This document shows positions 1-9,400 of a stretch of 64,000 bases of DNA, piece by piece (the first letter of the stretch is position 1; each line of letters opens with the position of its first letter). The notes beneath the pieces were generated by a model. The model made no database searches, was not told the DNA's origin, and saw nothing but the letters and a program-made list of their open reading frames with translations. Source of the stretch: Bacteroidetes bacterium UBA6661 (GTDB lineage: Bacteria > Bacteroidota > Bacteroidia > AKYH767-A > OLB10); the NCBI GenBank assembly GCA_002455375.1, contig DKKR01000071.1, positions 14,780 to 78,779 on the forward strand, given 5' to 3'. The position numbers were made by a program, and so were the translations under genes.

Positions 1-50
1 TGTTGTAAGTAAAAACTGATTTATGTCATATCAATACTTAATTGCTATCA

Positions 51-66
51 TAAAATAGCTATTTTA
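51..66. promoter_or_regulatory. 16-bp perfect palindrome upstream of ccoS
   Basis: TAAAATAGCTATTTTA reads the same on both strands and lies 27 bp before the preferred ccoS start. It has no T-run, so it is not an obvious terminator. It could be an operator, or chance in AT-rich DNA. All three forward frames have a stop within the first 20 bases, so any upstream forward gene (ccoI would be expected in this family of operons) ends at or before the window edge. Confidence 0.25.
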
Positions 67-93
67 GGCGGAGTAGATTTGCAATCGTTTTTT

Positions 94-279
94 ATGAGTG
101 TACTTTTTATACTAATTGGAGCTAGCTTGGTGGTGGCAACAGGTTTCTTGGTTTCTTTTTTTTGGGCCGTTCGTAGTGGGCAGTATGATGATGATTACTC
201 GCCTTCTGTGAGAATACTTTTTGACAATGACAAAACTTTAACATCAGATAAATCAAATTCAAACATAACAGATAACTAA
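94..279 (+). CDS. ccoS: CcoS, cbb3 oxidase maturation protein
   Basis: Small single-span inner-membrane protein required for maturation of cbb3-type cytochrome oxidase, probably in insertion of cofactors into the catalytic subunit. It begins MSVLFILIGASLVVA, a typical CcoS start. One hydrophobic helix (about residues 2-25) is followed by the family hallmark GQYDDDYSP and a polar tail. The ATG at 94 is preferred because family members start here. A TTG at 79, five codons upstream, sits 6 bases after GGCGGAG and is a possible alternative. First visible gene of the cco operon; ccoNO starts 4 bp after its stop. Confidence 0.9.
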   Translation: MSVLFILIGASLVVATGFLVSFFWAVRSGQYDDDYSPSVRILFDNDKTLTSDKSNSNITDN

Positions 280-283
280 AATT

Positions 284-2410
284 ATGACAATAGAAAAGTT
301 TCGCTATGACAACAAGATTGTTGCCATGTTTGCATGGGCAACTATAATATGGGGTATCGTGGGCATGCTTGTCGGCCTGCTAGCCGCTTTTCAACTTCCT
401 TTTCCTGTATTAAATTTTGATGCGCATACAACTTTCGGACGTATCAGACCATTACATACTAATGCTATCATTTTTGCTTTTGTGGGTAATGGAATGTTTA
501 TGGGAATTTATTATTCACTGCAACGTTTGCTCAAAGCTAGAATGTACAGTGATTTATTAAGCTATATTCATTTTTGGGGTTGGCAATTAATTATTGTAGG
601 TGCAGCAATCACTCTTCCTTTAGGAATTACTGCCAGCAAGGAATATGCAGAGTTAGAATGGCCACTTGATATTGCTATTGCAATTGTTTGGGTGATATTT
701 GGTATCAACATGTTTGGCACCATGATGCGCAGACGTGAGCGTCATCTTTATGTGGCAATTTGGTTTTATGTTGCTACTGTAGTAACAGTTGCTGTATTGC
801 ACATTGTAAACTCACTTGCTATACCTGTAACATTATTTAAAAGCTATTCTCTTTATGCAGGTGTACAGGATGCACTCGTTCAATGGTGGTACGGTCACAA
901 TGCAGTTGCATTTTTTCTTACAACACCCTATCTGGGATTGATGTATTACTTTCTGCCAAAAGCTGCTAACCGTCCTGTGTATTCCTATCGTCTTTCAATC
1001 ATTCACTTTTGGTCATTAATATTTCTTTATATATGGGCAGGACCACACCACTTGCTCTATACTGCATTGCCTGATTGGGCACAGTCATTAGGTGTTGTGT
1101 TTTCAATAATGTTACTTGCTCCATCATGGGGTGGTATGATAAACGGATTATTGACACTACGTGGTGCTTGGGATAGAGTACGCGATAATCCGGAGCTTAA
1201 ATTTTATGTTGTTGCAGTAACTGCTTATGGTATGGCAACTTTTGAAGGCCCTATGCTTTCACTTAAATCGGTTAATGCCATCAGCCACTTTACCGATTGG
1301 ACTATTGCTCACGTACACATTGGTGCATTAGGTTGGAACGGATTTCTGACTTTTGGAATTTTATATTGGCTAATCCCAAAATTATTCAACACAAATTTAT
1401 ATTCTAAAAAATTAGCGGGAATACATTTCTGGCTCGGAACACTTGGTATTGTCTTTTATGCAATTCCACTTTACTGGGCAGGCATTACACAGCATTTCAT
1501 GTGGAAAGAATTTACTGAGGATGGTGTGCTGCGTTATCCCAATTTCCTCGAAACAGTAGTTCAGGTTATTCCAATGTATAAATTGCGTGCATTGGGTGGA
1601 TCACTTTATTTGCTTGGCTCATTGGTGATGGTTTACAATTTGATTAAAACAGTGCGTGCAGGAAAAATGGTTGCTAATGAAGAAGCAGAAGCACCGGCAT
1701 TAGAAAAAAATTATGTTGCTCATGATGACCACTGGCATCGCTGGATTGAGCGCAGACCTGTTCAAATGCTTATTGGAAGTCTTATTGTAATTCTCATAGG
1801 AGGAATGGTTGAGATTATTCCAACTTTTATGGTGAAGTCAAACGTGCCAACCATAGCAAGTGTTAAACCTTATACACCTCTTGAATTGCAGGGTCGTGAT
1901 ATTTATGTACGGGAAGGATGTTACACATGTCACTCACAAATGGTGCGACCTTTCCGTTATGAAACTGAACGCTATGGTGAATATTCCAAGCCTGGTGAAT
2001 TTGTTTATGACCATCCGTTTCAATGGGGAAGTAAGCGAACCGGCCCTGACCTGCATCGCGAGGGCGGAAAATATCCTGACTCATGGCACTATAATCACAT
2101 GCTCGACCCGCAAACTATGTCACCCGGAAGTATTATGCCTTCGTATGCATTTATGATTGATGATGATTTAGACACTAGCACTACTGCAGCAAAAATACGT
2201 GCTATGCAAAAGTTAGGCGTGCCATATCCTGATGGTTATGATGCACATGCCAACAAAGATCTGATGAAGCAGGCAAACAGTATTGCATCAAATCTTGAGA
2301 AAGATGGAATCAAAGTAATGGGTAATAAAGAGATTGTAGCCATAATTGCATACTTGCAACGATTGGGAGTTGATATAAAAGCAGAAAAGACTACTGCATC
2401 AGTTAATTAA
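284..2410 (+). CDS. ccoNO: Fused cbb3 cytochrome oxidase subunits I and II (CcoN-CcoO)
   Basis: Catalytic core of the high-affinity cbb3 terminal oxidase, which reduces O2 to water and pumps protons in the inner membrane. Residues 1 to about 480 are CcoN, a multi-span heme-copper subunit. Visible ligand regions are RPLHTN (His58), WWYGHNAVAF (His205, the CuB histidine region), AGPHHLL and HVHIGALGWNG. After a linker and a further membrane span comes CcoO, with one c-type heme site CYTCH (Cys546-His550) and a later Met-containing GSIMPSYAF. The two subunits are usually separate genes in Proteobacteria; the fusion is common in Bacteroidota. No frameshift or missing ligand was seen. Confidence 0.97.
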   Translation: MTIEKFRYDNKIVAMFAWATIIWGIVGMLVGLLAAFQLPFPVLNFDAHTTFGRIRPLHTNAIIFAFVGNGMFMGIYYSLQRLLKARMYSDLLSYIHFWGWQLIIVGAAITLPLGITASKEYAELEWPLDIAIAIVWVIFGINMFGTMMRRRERHLYVAIWFYVATVVTVAVLHIVNSLAIPVTLFKSYSLYAGVQDALVQWWYGHNAVAFFLTTPYLGLMYYFLPKAANRPVYSYRLSIIHFWSLIFLYIWAGPHHLLYTALPDWAQSLGVVFSIMLLAPSWGGMINGLLTLRGAWDRVRDNPELKFYVVAVTAYGMATFEGPMLSLKSVNAISHFTDWTIAHVHIGALGWNGFLTFGILYWLIPKLFNTNLYSKKLAGIHFWLGTLGIVFYAIPLYWAGITQHFMWKEFTEDGVLRYPNFLETVVQVIPMYKLRALGGSLYLLGSLVMVYNLIKTVRAGKMVANEEAEAPALEKNYVAHDDHWHRWIERRPVQMLIGSLIVILIGGMVEIIPTFMVKSNVPTIASVKPYTPLELQGRDIYVREGCYTCHSQMVRPFRYETERYGEYSKPGEFVYDHPFQWGSKRTGPDLHREGGKYPDSWHYNHMLDPQTMSPGSIMPSYAFMIDDDLDTSTTAAKIRAMQKLGVPYPDGYDAHANKDLMKQANSIASNLEKDGIKVMGNKEIVAIIAYLQRLGVDIKAEKTTASVN

Positions 2411-2424
2411 ACAGGAGGAATATT

Positions 2425-2592
2425 ATGTATAAAGAAGTAATGTCAACCATAAAAGATATCAGTATCTATCCTGTATTTTCTTTCGTCATTTTCTTTGTTT
2501 TTTTTACCATTGTAGGTATTTGGGTTTTGAAATCAAAGAAAGAAGATTTTGAGTCTGTAAGTAAACTGCCATTAGAAGAAAAAAATGATTAA
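2425..2592 (+). CDS. ccoQ: CcoQ-like small subunit of cbb3 oxidase
   Basis: A 55-residue ORF between ccoNO and ccoP. It has a near-perfect Shine-Dalgarno AGGAGGA (2413-2419) six bases before the ATG, which is unusual here. The protein has a polar N-terminus (MYKEVMSTIKDIS), one hydrophobic helix (about residues 14-35) and a charged tail (KSKKEDFESV). Length, topology and position match CcoQ, a small subunit that stabilises the oxidase. Sequence conservation in CcoQ is weak, so the call rests on position and architecture. Confidence 0.85.
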   Translation: MYKEVMSTIKDISIYPVFSFVIFFVFFTIVGIWVLKSKKEDFESVSKLPLEEKND

Positions 2593-2603
2593 AACTTTAA
2601 GTA

Positions 2604-3776
2604 ATGAAAAGGATAATTAATTTAATATGTTTGATAATGCTTATCTCATTATCTGCATGGGCCGAAGATAATTCACAGGCAACAGAAACAGCAAAAGTAG
2701 CAGCCGCTCAACCTCCGGACTGGGCAATGAATGCAAATACTTATCTTATTGCATTTATTGTGATTGTTTTACTCGTTACTATATTGGCATTATTCAGAAG
2801 TAGTCTGAAGCTGATTAAAAAAATAACATCGTTTTGTATTGTTATGTTTATTTCGGGTTCTGCTTTTGCCGCAGAAACTACTGAATCAAAAGAAGTAGCA
2901 AAGGTAACTGCAGCACAACCACCTGACTGGGCATTACATCCAAATACATATCTCATTGCATTCATAGTTCTTATTTTACTTGCTACAATTATTGTATTGT
3001 ACAAAACAAATATGAAACTTATCAAAATGATTGCACCTCATGCATTTGACGATGAGAAGCAAACAGCAGTAGAAGGAGCAGTTTCCGGAGTGAAAAACCG
3101 TGAAACATTTATGCGTAAGGTGTATTTGCGTTTAGTGGATAGTGTTCCTGTTGCTAAAGAACAGGATATTCTTTTAGATCATGATTATGACGGTATTCAG
3201 GAGCTTGACAACAATCTGCCACCATGGTGGAAGTGGGGATTTTATATTACAATTATTGCTGCTGTGGTTTATATGCTGGCTTATCATGTCACAGGAACAG
3301 GAAAATTACAGGCCGAAGAATATGCTGATGAACTTGCCGTAGCAGCAAAGCAGAAAGAAGAACGAATGAAAAATTCAGCAGAGAATATTACAGAAGAAAA
3401 TGTGACAGTGTTGGTTGATGCTGCTGAAATTGCAAAAGGGAAAGATATTTATGAAAAAAACTGTTCTGCTTGTCACATGGCTGACGGTGGTGGAATGGTA
3501 GGGCCAAACCTTACCGATAACTATTGGCTGCATGGTGGTGGTGTAAAGAATATTTTTAAAACAATTACTTATGGTGTTCCTGCTAAAGGAATGATTAGTT
3601 GGCAGGCACAGCTATCACCAAAACAAATTCAGGAAGTAACTTCTTTTATCATGACTCTTCATGGAACAAAACCGGCAGCGCCTAAAGAGCCTCAAGGTGA
3701 TGAATGGAAAGAAGATGCTACTGCCACTGCAGGAGATACCACTGCCGTAGCTTCGGCAGAAGCTGCAGTTAAATAA
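2604..3776 (+). CDS. ccoP: CcoP, cytochrome c subunit III of cbb3 oxidase, with duplicated N-terminus
   Basis: Membrane-anchored cytochrome c that delivers electrons to the oxidase core. From about residue 190 the protein is ordinary CcoP/FixP: LDHDYDGIQELDNNLPPWWKWGF, a membrane helix, then a cytochrome c domain with CSACH and a distal Met region. Only one CxxCH is present; classical CcoP has two. The N-terminus is odd: residues 3-71 and 72-140 are diverged tandem copies, each with a hydrophobic signal-like stretch, the motif AAQPPDWA, NTYLIAFIV and a second helix ending in KLIK. The downstream copy runs into the rest of CcoP, so the first is probably the added one. An Ala/Glu-rich tail closes the protein. 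Confidence 0.95.
   Translation: MKRIINLICLIMLISLSAWAEDNSQATETAKVAAAQPPDWAMNANTYLIAFIVIVLLVTILALFRSSLKLIKKITSFCIVMFISGSAFAAETTESKEVAKVTAAQPPDWALHPNTYLIAFIVLILLATIIVLYKTNMKLIKMIAPHAFDDEKQTAVEGAVSGVKNRETFMRKVYLRLVDSVPVAKEQDILLDHDYDGIQELDNNLPPWWKWGFYITIIAAVVYMLAYHVTGTGKLQAEEYADELAVAAKQKEERMKNSAENITEENVTVLVDAAEIAKGKDIYEKNCSACHMADGGGMVGPNLTDNYWLHGGGVKNIFKTITYGVPAKGMISWQAQLSPKQIQEVTSFIMTLHGTKPAAPKEPQGDEWKEDATATAGDTTAVASAEAAVK
2610..3023 (+). repeat. Intragenic tandem duplication in ccoP (2 x 207 bp)
   Basis: Two in-frame units of 69 codons (2610-2816 and 2817-3023) encode related peptides. Shared landmarks at an exact 69-residue offset are AAQPPDWA (from residues 34 and 103), NTYLIAFIV (45 and 114) and KLIK (69 and 138). 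The copies differ at many positions, including in their signal-like first helices, so the duplication is old and not an assembly stutter. Confidence 0.85.
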
Positions 3777-3793
3777 AATTAAATCTCTTTTTT

Positions 3794-5197
3794 ATGGTGG
3801 AGAATAAAATGGAGCATATTGATGAATCGTTCAGAGATAGTATTGCAACAGTTACTGAAGATGGCAAACGTGCATGGATTTATCCCAAGAAACCCAAAGG
3901 CAGATATTACAATGCCCGTACTTGGGTAAGTGTAGTATTTCTGATTATATTCTTTGCATTACCATTAATTAAGATTAATGGACATCCGTTTTTTCTGCTC
4001 AATGTTGTAGAGCTTAAATTCGTATTGTTTGGAATTGCTTTTTTTCCACAAGACTTTTATTTGTTTGTATTGGCCATGCTGACCTTTGTAGTGTTTATTG
4101 CATTATTTACAGCACTGTTTGGAAGGCTTTGGTGTGGGTGGACATGTCCGCAAACTGTTTTTATGGAAATGGTATTTCGCAAAATCGAGTATTTGATTGA
4201 AGGCGATTTTATGAAACAAAAAGCACTCGATAAGCGACCTTGGGATGCAGAAAAAATCAGAATCAAGACTACAAAACATCTTGTATTTTTTTTCATAGCG
4301 TTTCTTATCTCTAATACTTTTCTGATGTATATAATCGGATTTGATGAGTGGAAAAAAATTATTACAGATAATCCATTAAACCATATTGGAGGATTGTTTG
4401 CAACCATCATTTTTGCAGGTGTGTTTTATGGTGTTTATGCACGTTTTCGTGAGCAGGTTTGTATTGTGGTTTGTCCTTATGGCCGCTTACAAGGTGTAAT
4501 GCTCGACCCTAATACTGTGGTTATTGCTTATGACTATAAAAGAGGTGAACCAAGAGGGAAACTTAGTAAAGACAATAATGAGCAAGGCGATTGTATAGAC
4601 TGCAATCAATGTGTTCAGGTTTGTCCTACGGGCATTGATATTCGAAATGGAACACAACTTGAATGTGTAAATTGCACAGCTTGTATGGATGCCTGTGATG
4701 ACATTATGGATAAAATCCAGAAGCCACGTGGACTCATCAGATATACAAGTGAGAATGCCATTAAGAAAAATGCTAAATTTAAAATTAATTCGCGCATTAT
4801 TGGTTATTGCATAGTCTTGACGATATTGTTTTCTACGTTCGTAGTTTTATTAGCAAGACGTAGTAATATTGAAACAACAATTTTACGTGCCTCAGGGCTG
4901 TTGTATCAAAAACCTGATGAAAGCCATATCAGTAACCTTTATAACATTGCTTTGATAAACAAAACTTTTGGTGATATGCCTATTGAATTAAAAGTTGTTG
5001 AACCAAAGGGAGAAATAAAATGGGTAGGCAATGGCATTACACACCTTAAAGAGCAATCAGTGGCACAGAGTACTTTTTTTCTTATATTACCCAAGACGGA
5101 AATTAAAAAAACAAAAACAAAAGTGATTTTTGAAATCTGGTCAGAAGGAGAAAAAATAGATCGTTATGAAACGTCATTCTTAGGCCCCAATAATTAA
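3794..5197 (+). CDS. ccoG: CcoG/FixG, polyferredoxin of cbb3 oxidase assembly
   Basis: Membrane iron-sulfur protein linked to copper delivery (Cu(II) reduction) during cbb3 oxidase assembly. Several membrane helices surround the CGWTCPQ motif (Cys114, Cys118) and a second CIVVCPYGR motif (Cys223, Cys227). Two [4Fe-4S] ferredoxin motifs follow: CIDCNQCVQVCP (Cys267-Cys277) and CVNCTACMDAC (Cys291-Cys301). Another helix and a C-terminal Ig-like FixG domain complete it. 467 residues is normal. The start MVENKMEHIDES could also be the Met at 3809. It follows ccoP by 17 bp and precedes ccoH by 7 bp. Confidence 0.95.
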   Translation: MVENKMEHIDESFRDSIATVTEDGKRAWIYPKKPKGRYYNARTWVSVVFLIIFFALPLIKINGHPFFLLNVVELKFVLFGIAFFPQDFYLFVLAMLTFVVFIALFTALFGRLWCGWTCPQTVFMEMVFRKIEYLIEGDFMKQKALDKRPWDAEKIRIKTTKHLVFFFIAFLISNTFLMYIIGFDEWKKIITDNPLNHIGGLFATIIFAGVFYGVYARFREQVCIVVCPYGRLQGVMLDPNTVVIAYDYKRGEPRGKLSKDNNEQGDCIDCNQCVQVCPTGIDIRNGTQLECVNCTACMDACDDIMDKIQKPRGLIRYTSENAIKKNAKFKINSRIIGYCIVLTILFSTFVVLLARRSNIETTILRASGLLYQKPDESHISNLYNIALINKTFGDMPIELKVVEPKGEIKWVGNGITHLKEQSVAQSTFFLILPKTEIKKTKTKVIFEIWSEGEKIDRYETSFLGPNN

Positions 5198-5204
5198 TTT
5201 AAAA

Positions 5205-5642
5205 ATGAAATTCAACTGGGGACATTGTATTGCAGTAGTTTTAGTGATTTTTGCATCATCAATATTGGTGTTTGTTTATGTTGCATCTAAGCAGAAGAAT
5301 GAATTAGTGACTGAAAAATACTACGAGAAAGCAGTAGCTTATCAGCAAAGAATTGATGCAGAAAAAAATGCATTAAATGAAAACGCAGAGGTTAAATACA
5401 ATATCAAATCCGGTCAGCTAATGTTGGTGTTAGGCCGAAATATGCCAAATGCAAATGGTACTTTTCAGTTTTATAAGCCTGATAATGCAGCTAAAGATTT
5501 TAATACTTCATTTCAGGTTAACGATACCGGGTTTTATAGTGCTGTTATTCCTCAATTAACGCATGGCCGGTGGAGCATTAACGTAAGCTGGAATGTTGAC
5601 AGTAAAGCGTATTTTTACGAAAAGAAAATTTTTATTCCCTGA
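5205..5642 (+). CDS. ccoH: CcoH/FixH family protein
   Basis: Single-span membrane protein needed for cbb3 oxidase assembly or stability. It has one N-terminal helix (residues 8-28) preceded by the family pattern FNWGH, then the typical periplasmic start VTEKYYEKAVAYQQRIDAEKNA and a small beta-rich domain. 145 residues matches FixH. Its stop codon overlaps the next gene's ATG by one base, implying translational coupling. Confidence 0.9.
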   Translation: MKFNWGHCIAVVLVIFASSILVFVYVASKQKNELVTEKYYEKAVAYQQRIDAEKNALNENAEVKYNIKSGQLMLVLGRNMPNANGTFQFYKPDNAAKDFNTSFQVNDTGFYSAVIPQLTHGRWSINVSWNVDSKAYFYEKKIFIP

Positions 5643-6382
5643 TGAACGAAAACACTTTCTATTACGGAGCTTTGCTACTTGGTTTTCTTGGTAGCTTTCA
5701 CTGTGTAGGAATGTGTGGTCCAATCGCACTAATGCTTCCGGCAAATAAGTTAAATAATCGCAGTGTGGCATTTTTTGGCAGAATGTTTTACAACATTGGC
5801 AGGATGATAACCTATATGTTTATTGGAATGTTGTTTGGATTATTGGGTGCAGCTTTTGTTTTAAATGGATTTCAAAAACAACTGAGTATTATAACAGGAG
5901 TTATTTTGTTATTAATTGCAATATTTACTTTAATTCCTTCTACCAGAAAGAAAGTACTTAGTGTTTCATCAAAAATAAATATTCCTTTCAGAGGAGTATT
6001 AAAAAAACTTTTTTCAGGAAAAACAGCCTTACATCATTTTGGTATTGGTATCATTAATGGGTTTCTTCCATGTGGATTTGTTTATGTAGCAACAGCAGGA
6101 GCCATCAATGCAGGTAATATTTTGAATAGTGTTCTGTATATGGCATTCTTCGGATTAGGTACTTTTCCTATTATGCTTCTTGTTTCCTATGCAGCATCGT
6201 GGTGTAATTTTTCAATGTCACGCTATGTAACTAAAGCCACGCCATGGATATCTGCAGCATTAGCGCTATTTCTTATCTACAGAGGAGCTTTCATGAATTT
6301 CGATGCCGATTGTCATAAACATTCGCATCCGCCAACAATGATTGAATGTAGTAAACCCGAAACGCTGCAAATTTTGTTTTAG
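5642..6382 (+). CDS. SafE/UreH-like (DsbD-type) membrane protein of the cco operon
   Basis: A six-helix membrane protein of the UreH/SafE domain family, often labelled sulfite exporter TauE/SafE family. Diagnostic motifs are GFLGSFHCVGMCGP (His20, Cys21, Cys25) in the first helix and NGFLPCGFVY at the start of the second half. Such paired Cys/His motifs also occur in DsbD- and CcdA-like thiol or copper-handling proteins. Its place directly after ccoH with overlapping stop/start suggests a role in copper delivery or redox steps of cbb3 maturation rather than sulfite export. The tail has a small His/Cys cluster (DADCHKHSHPP). Family membership is secure; function is inferred. Confidence 0.8.
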   Translation: MNENTFYYGALLLGFLGSFHCVGMCGPIALMLPANKLNNRSVAFFGRMFYNIGRMITYMFIGMLFGLLGAAFVLNGFQKQLSIITGVILLLIAIFTLIPSTRKKVLSVSSKINIPFRGVLKKLFSGKTALHHFGIGIINGFLPCGFVYVATAGAINAGNILNSVLYMAFFGLGTFPIMLLVSYAASWCNFSMSRYVTKATPWISAALALFLIYRGAFMNFDADCHKHSHPPTMIECSKPETLQILF

Positions 6383-6425
6383 GAGATTGTTCAATAGCCG
6401 ATATTCGGTAGCTTAATGATATTTG

Positions 6426-6433
6426 TATATTCG
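6426..6433 (+). promoter_or_regulatory. Candidate -7 element for the ABC transporter gene
   Basis: TATATTCG matches the Bacteroidota -7 consensus TAnnTTTG at 7 of 8 positions and lies 27 bp before the ATG at 6461. No convincing -33 TTG is seen at the usual spacing. Confidence 0.35.
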
Positions 6434-6460
6434 CAACGCTACATTAAATCGGAAAGGTAA

Positions 6461-9400
6461 ATGAGTCATAAATTATTAGATGCCTTGATGCACCTTTTTG
6501 CCATTCTGGCAAACGCTGAAAAATTTTCTCTCGAAGGTAGAAGTATAGTTGAGTCTTTTTTACGTCAGCAAATCAGTCGTGCTTATGTGTTAAAATATCT
6601 TGAATTGTTTGACGCATATCTTGAAAATATTAGAGGCAAGGCAACAGAAGGAAAGTTGAAAAAGAGACTTTCAGTGAACTCTGTAAAAGTATTGCGCATC
6701 TGTACCGACATTAATGCCGAACTTGATACCAGACAAAAGCATATTGTTTTAATGCGGCTGATTGAATTCGTTTATACTTCTGAAAAAATTATTGACAGCC
6801 AGGAAAGAGAATTTCTTTATACAGTTGCTGAGGTTTTTCATATTTCGCCTGATGATGTTCAGTTGTGCATGGAATTGGCATGTAATAATACAGAAGATAA
6901 ATATTCAGATACTCCTAAATATTTAGTATTATCTTCACAAGATGATGAGAACAATACTTTAAATACTAAAACACAAAGTATATCAGGACTAAGTGGTTTT
7001 TTCCGTTTTTTATTTCTTAAAAATGCAGGATTACTTTTTGTACGATATCACGGTACAGAGTCTTTTACACTAAATGGATTACCACTAAATGACGATGTGT
7101 GTTATGTTTTTTCTGCAGGTTCAGTTATAAGAGGTTCAAAGGTAAATACAATCTATTATTCTGACATTATCAGACTGTTTTCAAATTTTAAGCAACAGAG
7201 TTTGTTGCATTTTGATGTGCAACATGTATACTATGATTTTGCAAATGGTAAACGCGGCCTCAATGATGTTACCTTTAGTGCAACATCCGGAAATCTAGTT
7301 GGTATTATGGGTGGAAGTGGCGCAGGAAAATCCACGCTACTAAATATCTTAAATGGAAACAATAAGCCTACGCAAGGAAAAGTTACTATTAATGGAATAG
7401 ATCTGTATCGGGAGTCTCATCTGATTGAAGGTATGATAGGCTATGTGCCACAAGATGATTTGCTGATAGAAGATTTGTCTGTCTATCAGAACTTATTTTA
7501 TAATGCAAAGCTTTGCTTTGGTAATTTAACCGATAGTGAAATTGATGAACGAGTAAAAGCACTTTTACAAAATGTTGGTCTTAGCGAAGCAAGCCATCTG
7601 CGTGTTGGAAATGCACTCAGTACTTCTATCAGTGGAGGTCAGCGCAAGCGACTCAACATTGCATTGGAATTAATCAGAGCACCGGAAGTGCTTTTTGTTG
7701 ACGAACCAACCTCCGGTTTATCTTCTCTCGATTCAGAGAATGTTATGGATATGCTCAAACAACTTGCTAATCACGGCAAACTTGTTTTTGTTGTAATACA
7801 TCAGCCATCGAGTGATATTTTTAAAATGTTCGACAAACTTTTTGTACTTGATATTGGTGGCTTTCCTGCATATTTCGGCAACCCTGTTGATTCATTATTG
7901 TATTTTAAACAGCGGGCTTCTTTTGCTGATGCCGATTATAGTGAATGTGGAACTTGTGGGAATATAAATCCGGAGCAGGTTTTTTCTATTCTTGAATCAA
8001 AAGTGATGGATGAGTTTGGCAATCCAACACAGCAACGTAAACTGACTCCTTCAGATTGGTATCAGTTGTTTAAGGAACATAGCAGTGGTTATGGTAAAGT
8101 GAATGAGCGACAACCTGTGCAGGGAAGTGCAAATCAGAAACCCGGTTGGATTCAACAGCTGAAAGTATATGTCACTCGTGATGTTCTGGCCAAGCTTAAA
8201 AACAAACAGTACATGCTCATTACATTTCTTGAAGCACCCGTGCTGGCAGTTATTCTTGCCTGGTTTCTAAAATATTTTCATGCAGGAGGCAATTATATTT
8301 TTTGTGAAAATAAAAATCTTGTAGCCTATCTTTTTATGGCAGTTATTGTTGCTATTTTCATGGGACTTACCGTAAGTGCCGAAGAAATAATCCGAGATAG
8401 AAAGATGCTTAAACGCGAACAATTTCTCAACCTCAGCAGAAGCAGTTACTTGTCATCAAAAATATTGGTTCAGTTTCTAATATCGGCCATTCAGACTTTT
8501 TCATTTGTCATAATAGGAAATTTCATTTTTGGTATTCAAAGTATGAATTTAGATTATTGGCTAATGCTATTCTCTGTTTCCTGTTTTGCCAATTTGCTGG
8601 GACTAAATGTTTCATCTATGTTTGACAGTGCTGTTACTATTTATATCCTCATTCCTTTTCTGATTATACCACAAATTATTTTAAGTGGTGTAATGGTAAA
8701 GTTTGAAGACCTGAATCCATATCTGACTTCTCAGCGACATGTTCCCGTAATTGGTGAGATGATGGTTTCGCGATGGGCATTTGAAGCGCTTGCAGTGAAT
8801 CAGTTTAGTAATAATCCTTATCAAAAAAACTTCTTTAATGTGGACAGGCAAATGAGCGAAGCTACTTACAAGAAGGATTTCTGGCTGCAGAAGTTGAATG
8901 ATATTGCTGATGACATTTCTAAAAATAAATCTAAAAATCCAAAACAAGATGTTGCGTTAATTGCAAATGAATTCCATAAAGAGGCTTTAATCAACAAAAA
9001 TTTCAAACCTTCAGTTGATTTTGAGAAGTCAGATGCTTTAGAAATTGCATCACAAATTAAACCACTGACAGACACACTTCGTAATTTCTATATTGAGATG
9101 TATAACAATGCATCTGCTGCAAAGGATAGTCTTGTCAAGAAAGAACTGAGTCATTCAACTGTAGCGCGAATGAACAAACAAAAAGAAAAGTTTACCAACA
9201 ATGCCTTAAATGATCTTGTTTTAAACAGAAATGATTTTACCATTCTTGTGCAAGATGGCAACAGCATTGTGCAAAGATTTCAACCTGTTTATATGCAGCC
9301 TAACCCATCAGCATTATTCAGAGCACCACTTTATGTTTATGAGAAGAATTTTTTAGGAATGAAAATTCATACATGGTATGTAAATCTTTTTATGATTTGG

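Noticed and set aside
1860..2156. ORFs of about 70-100 codons on both strands inside ccoNO
   Set aside because: They lie wholly within the CcoO-coding part, which has intact motifs; they have no start signals and no family resemblance.
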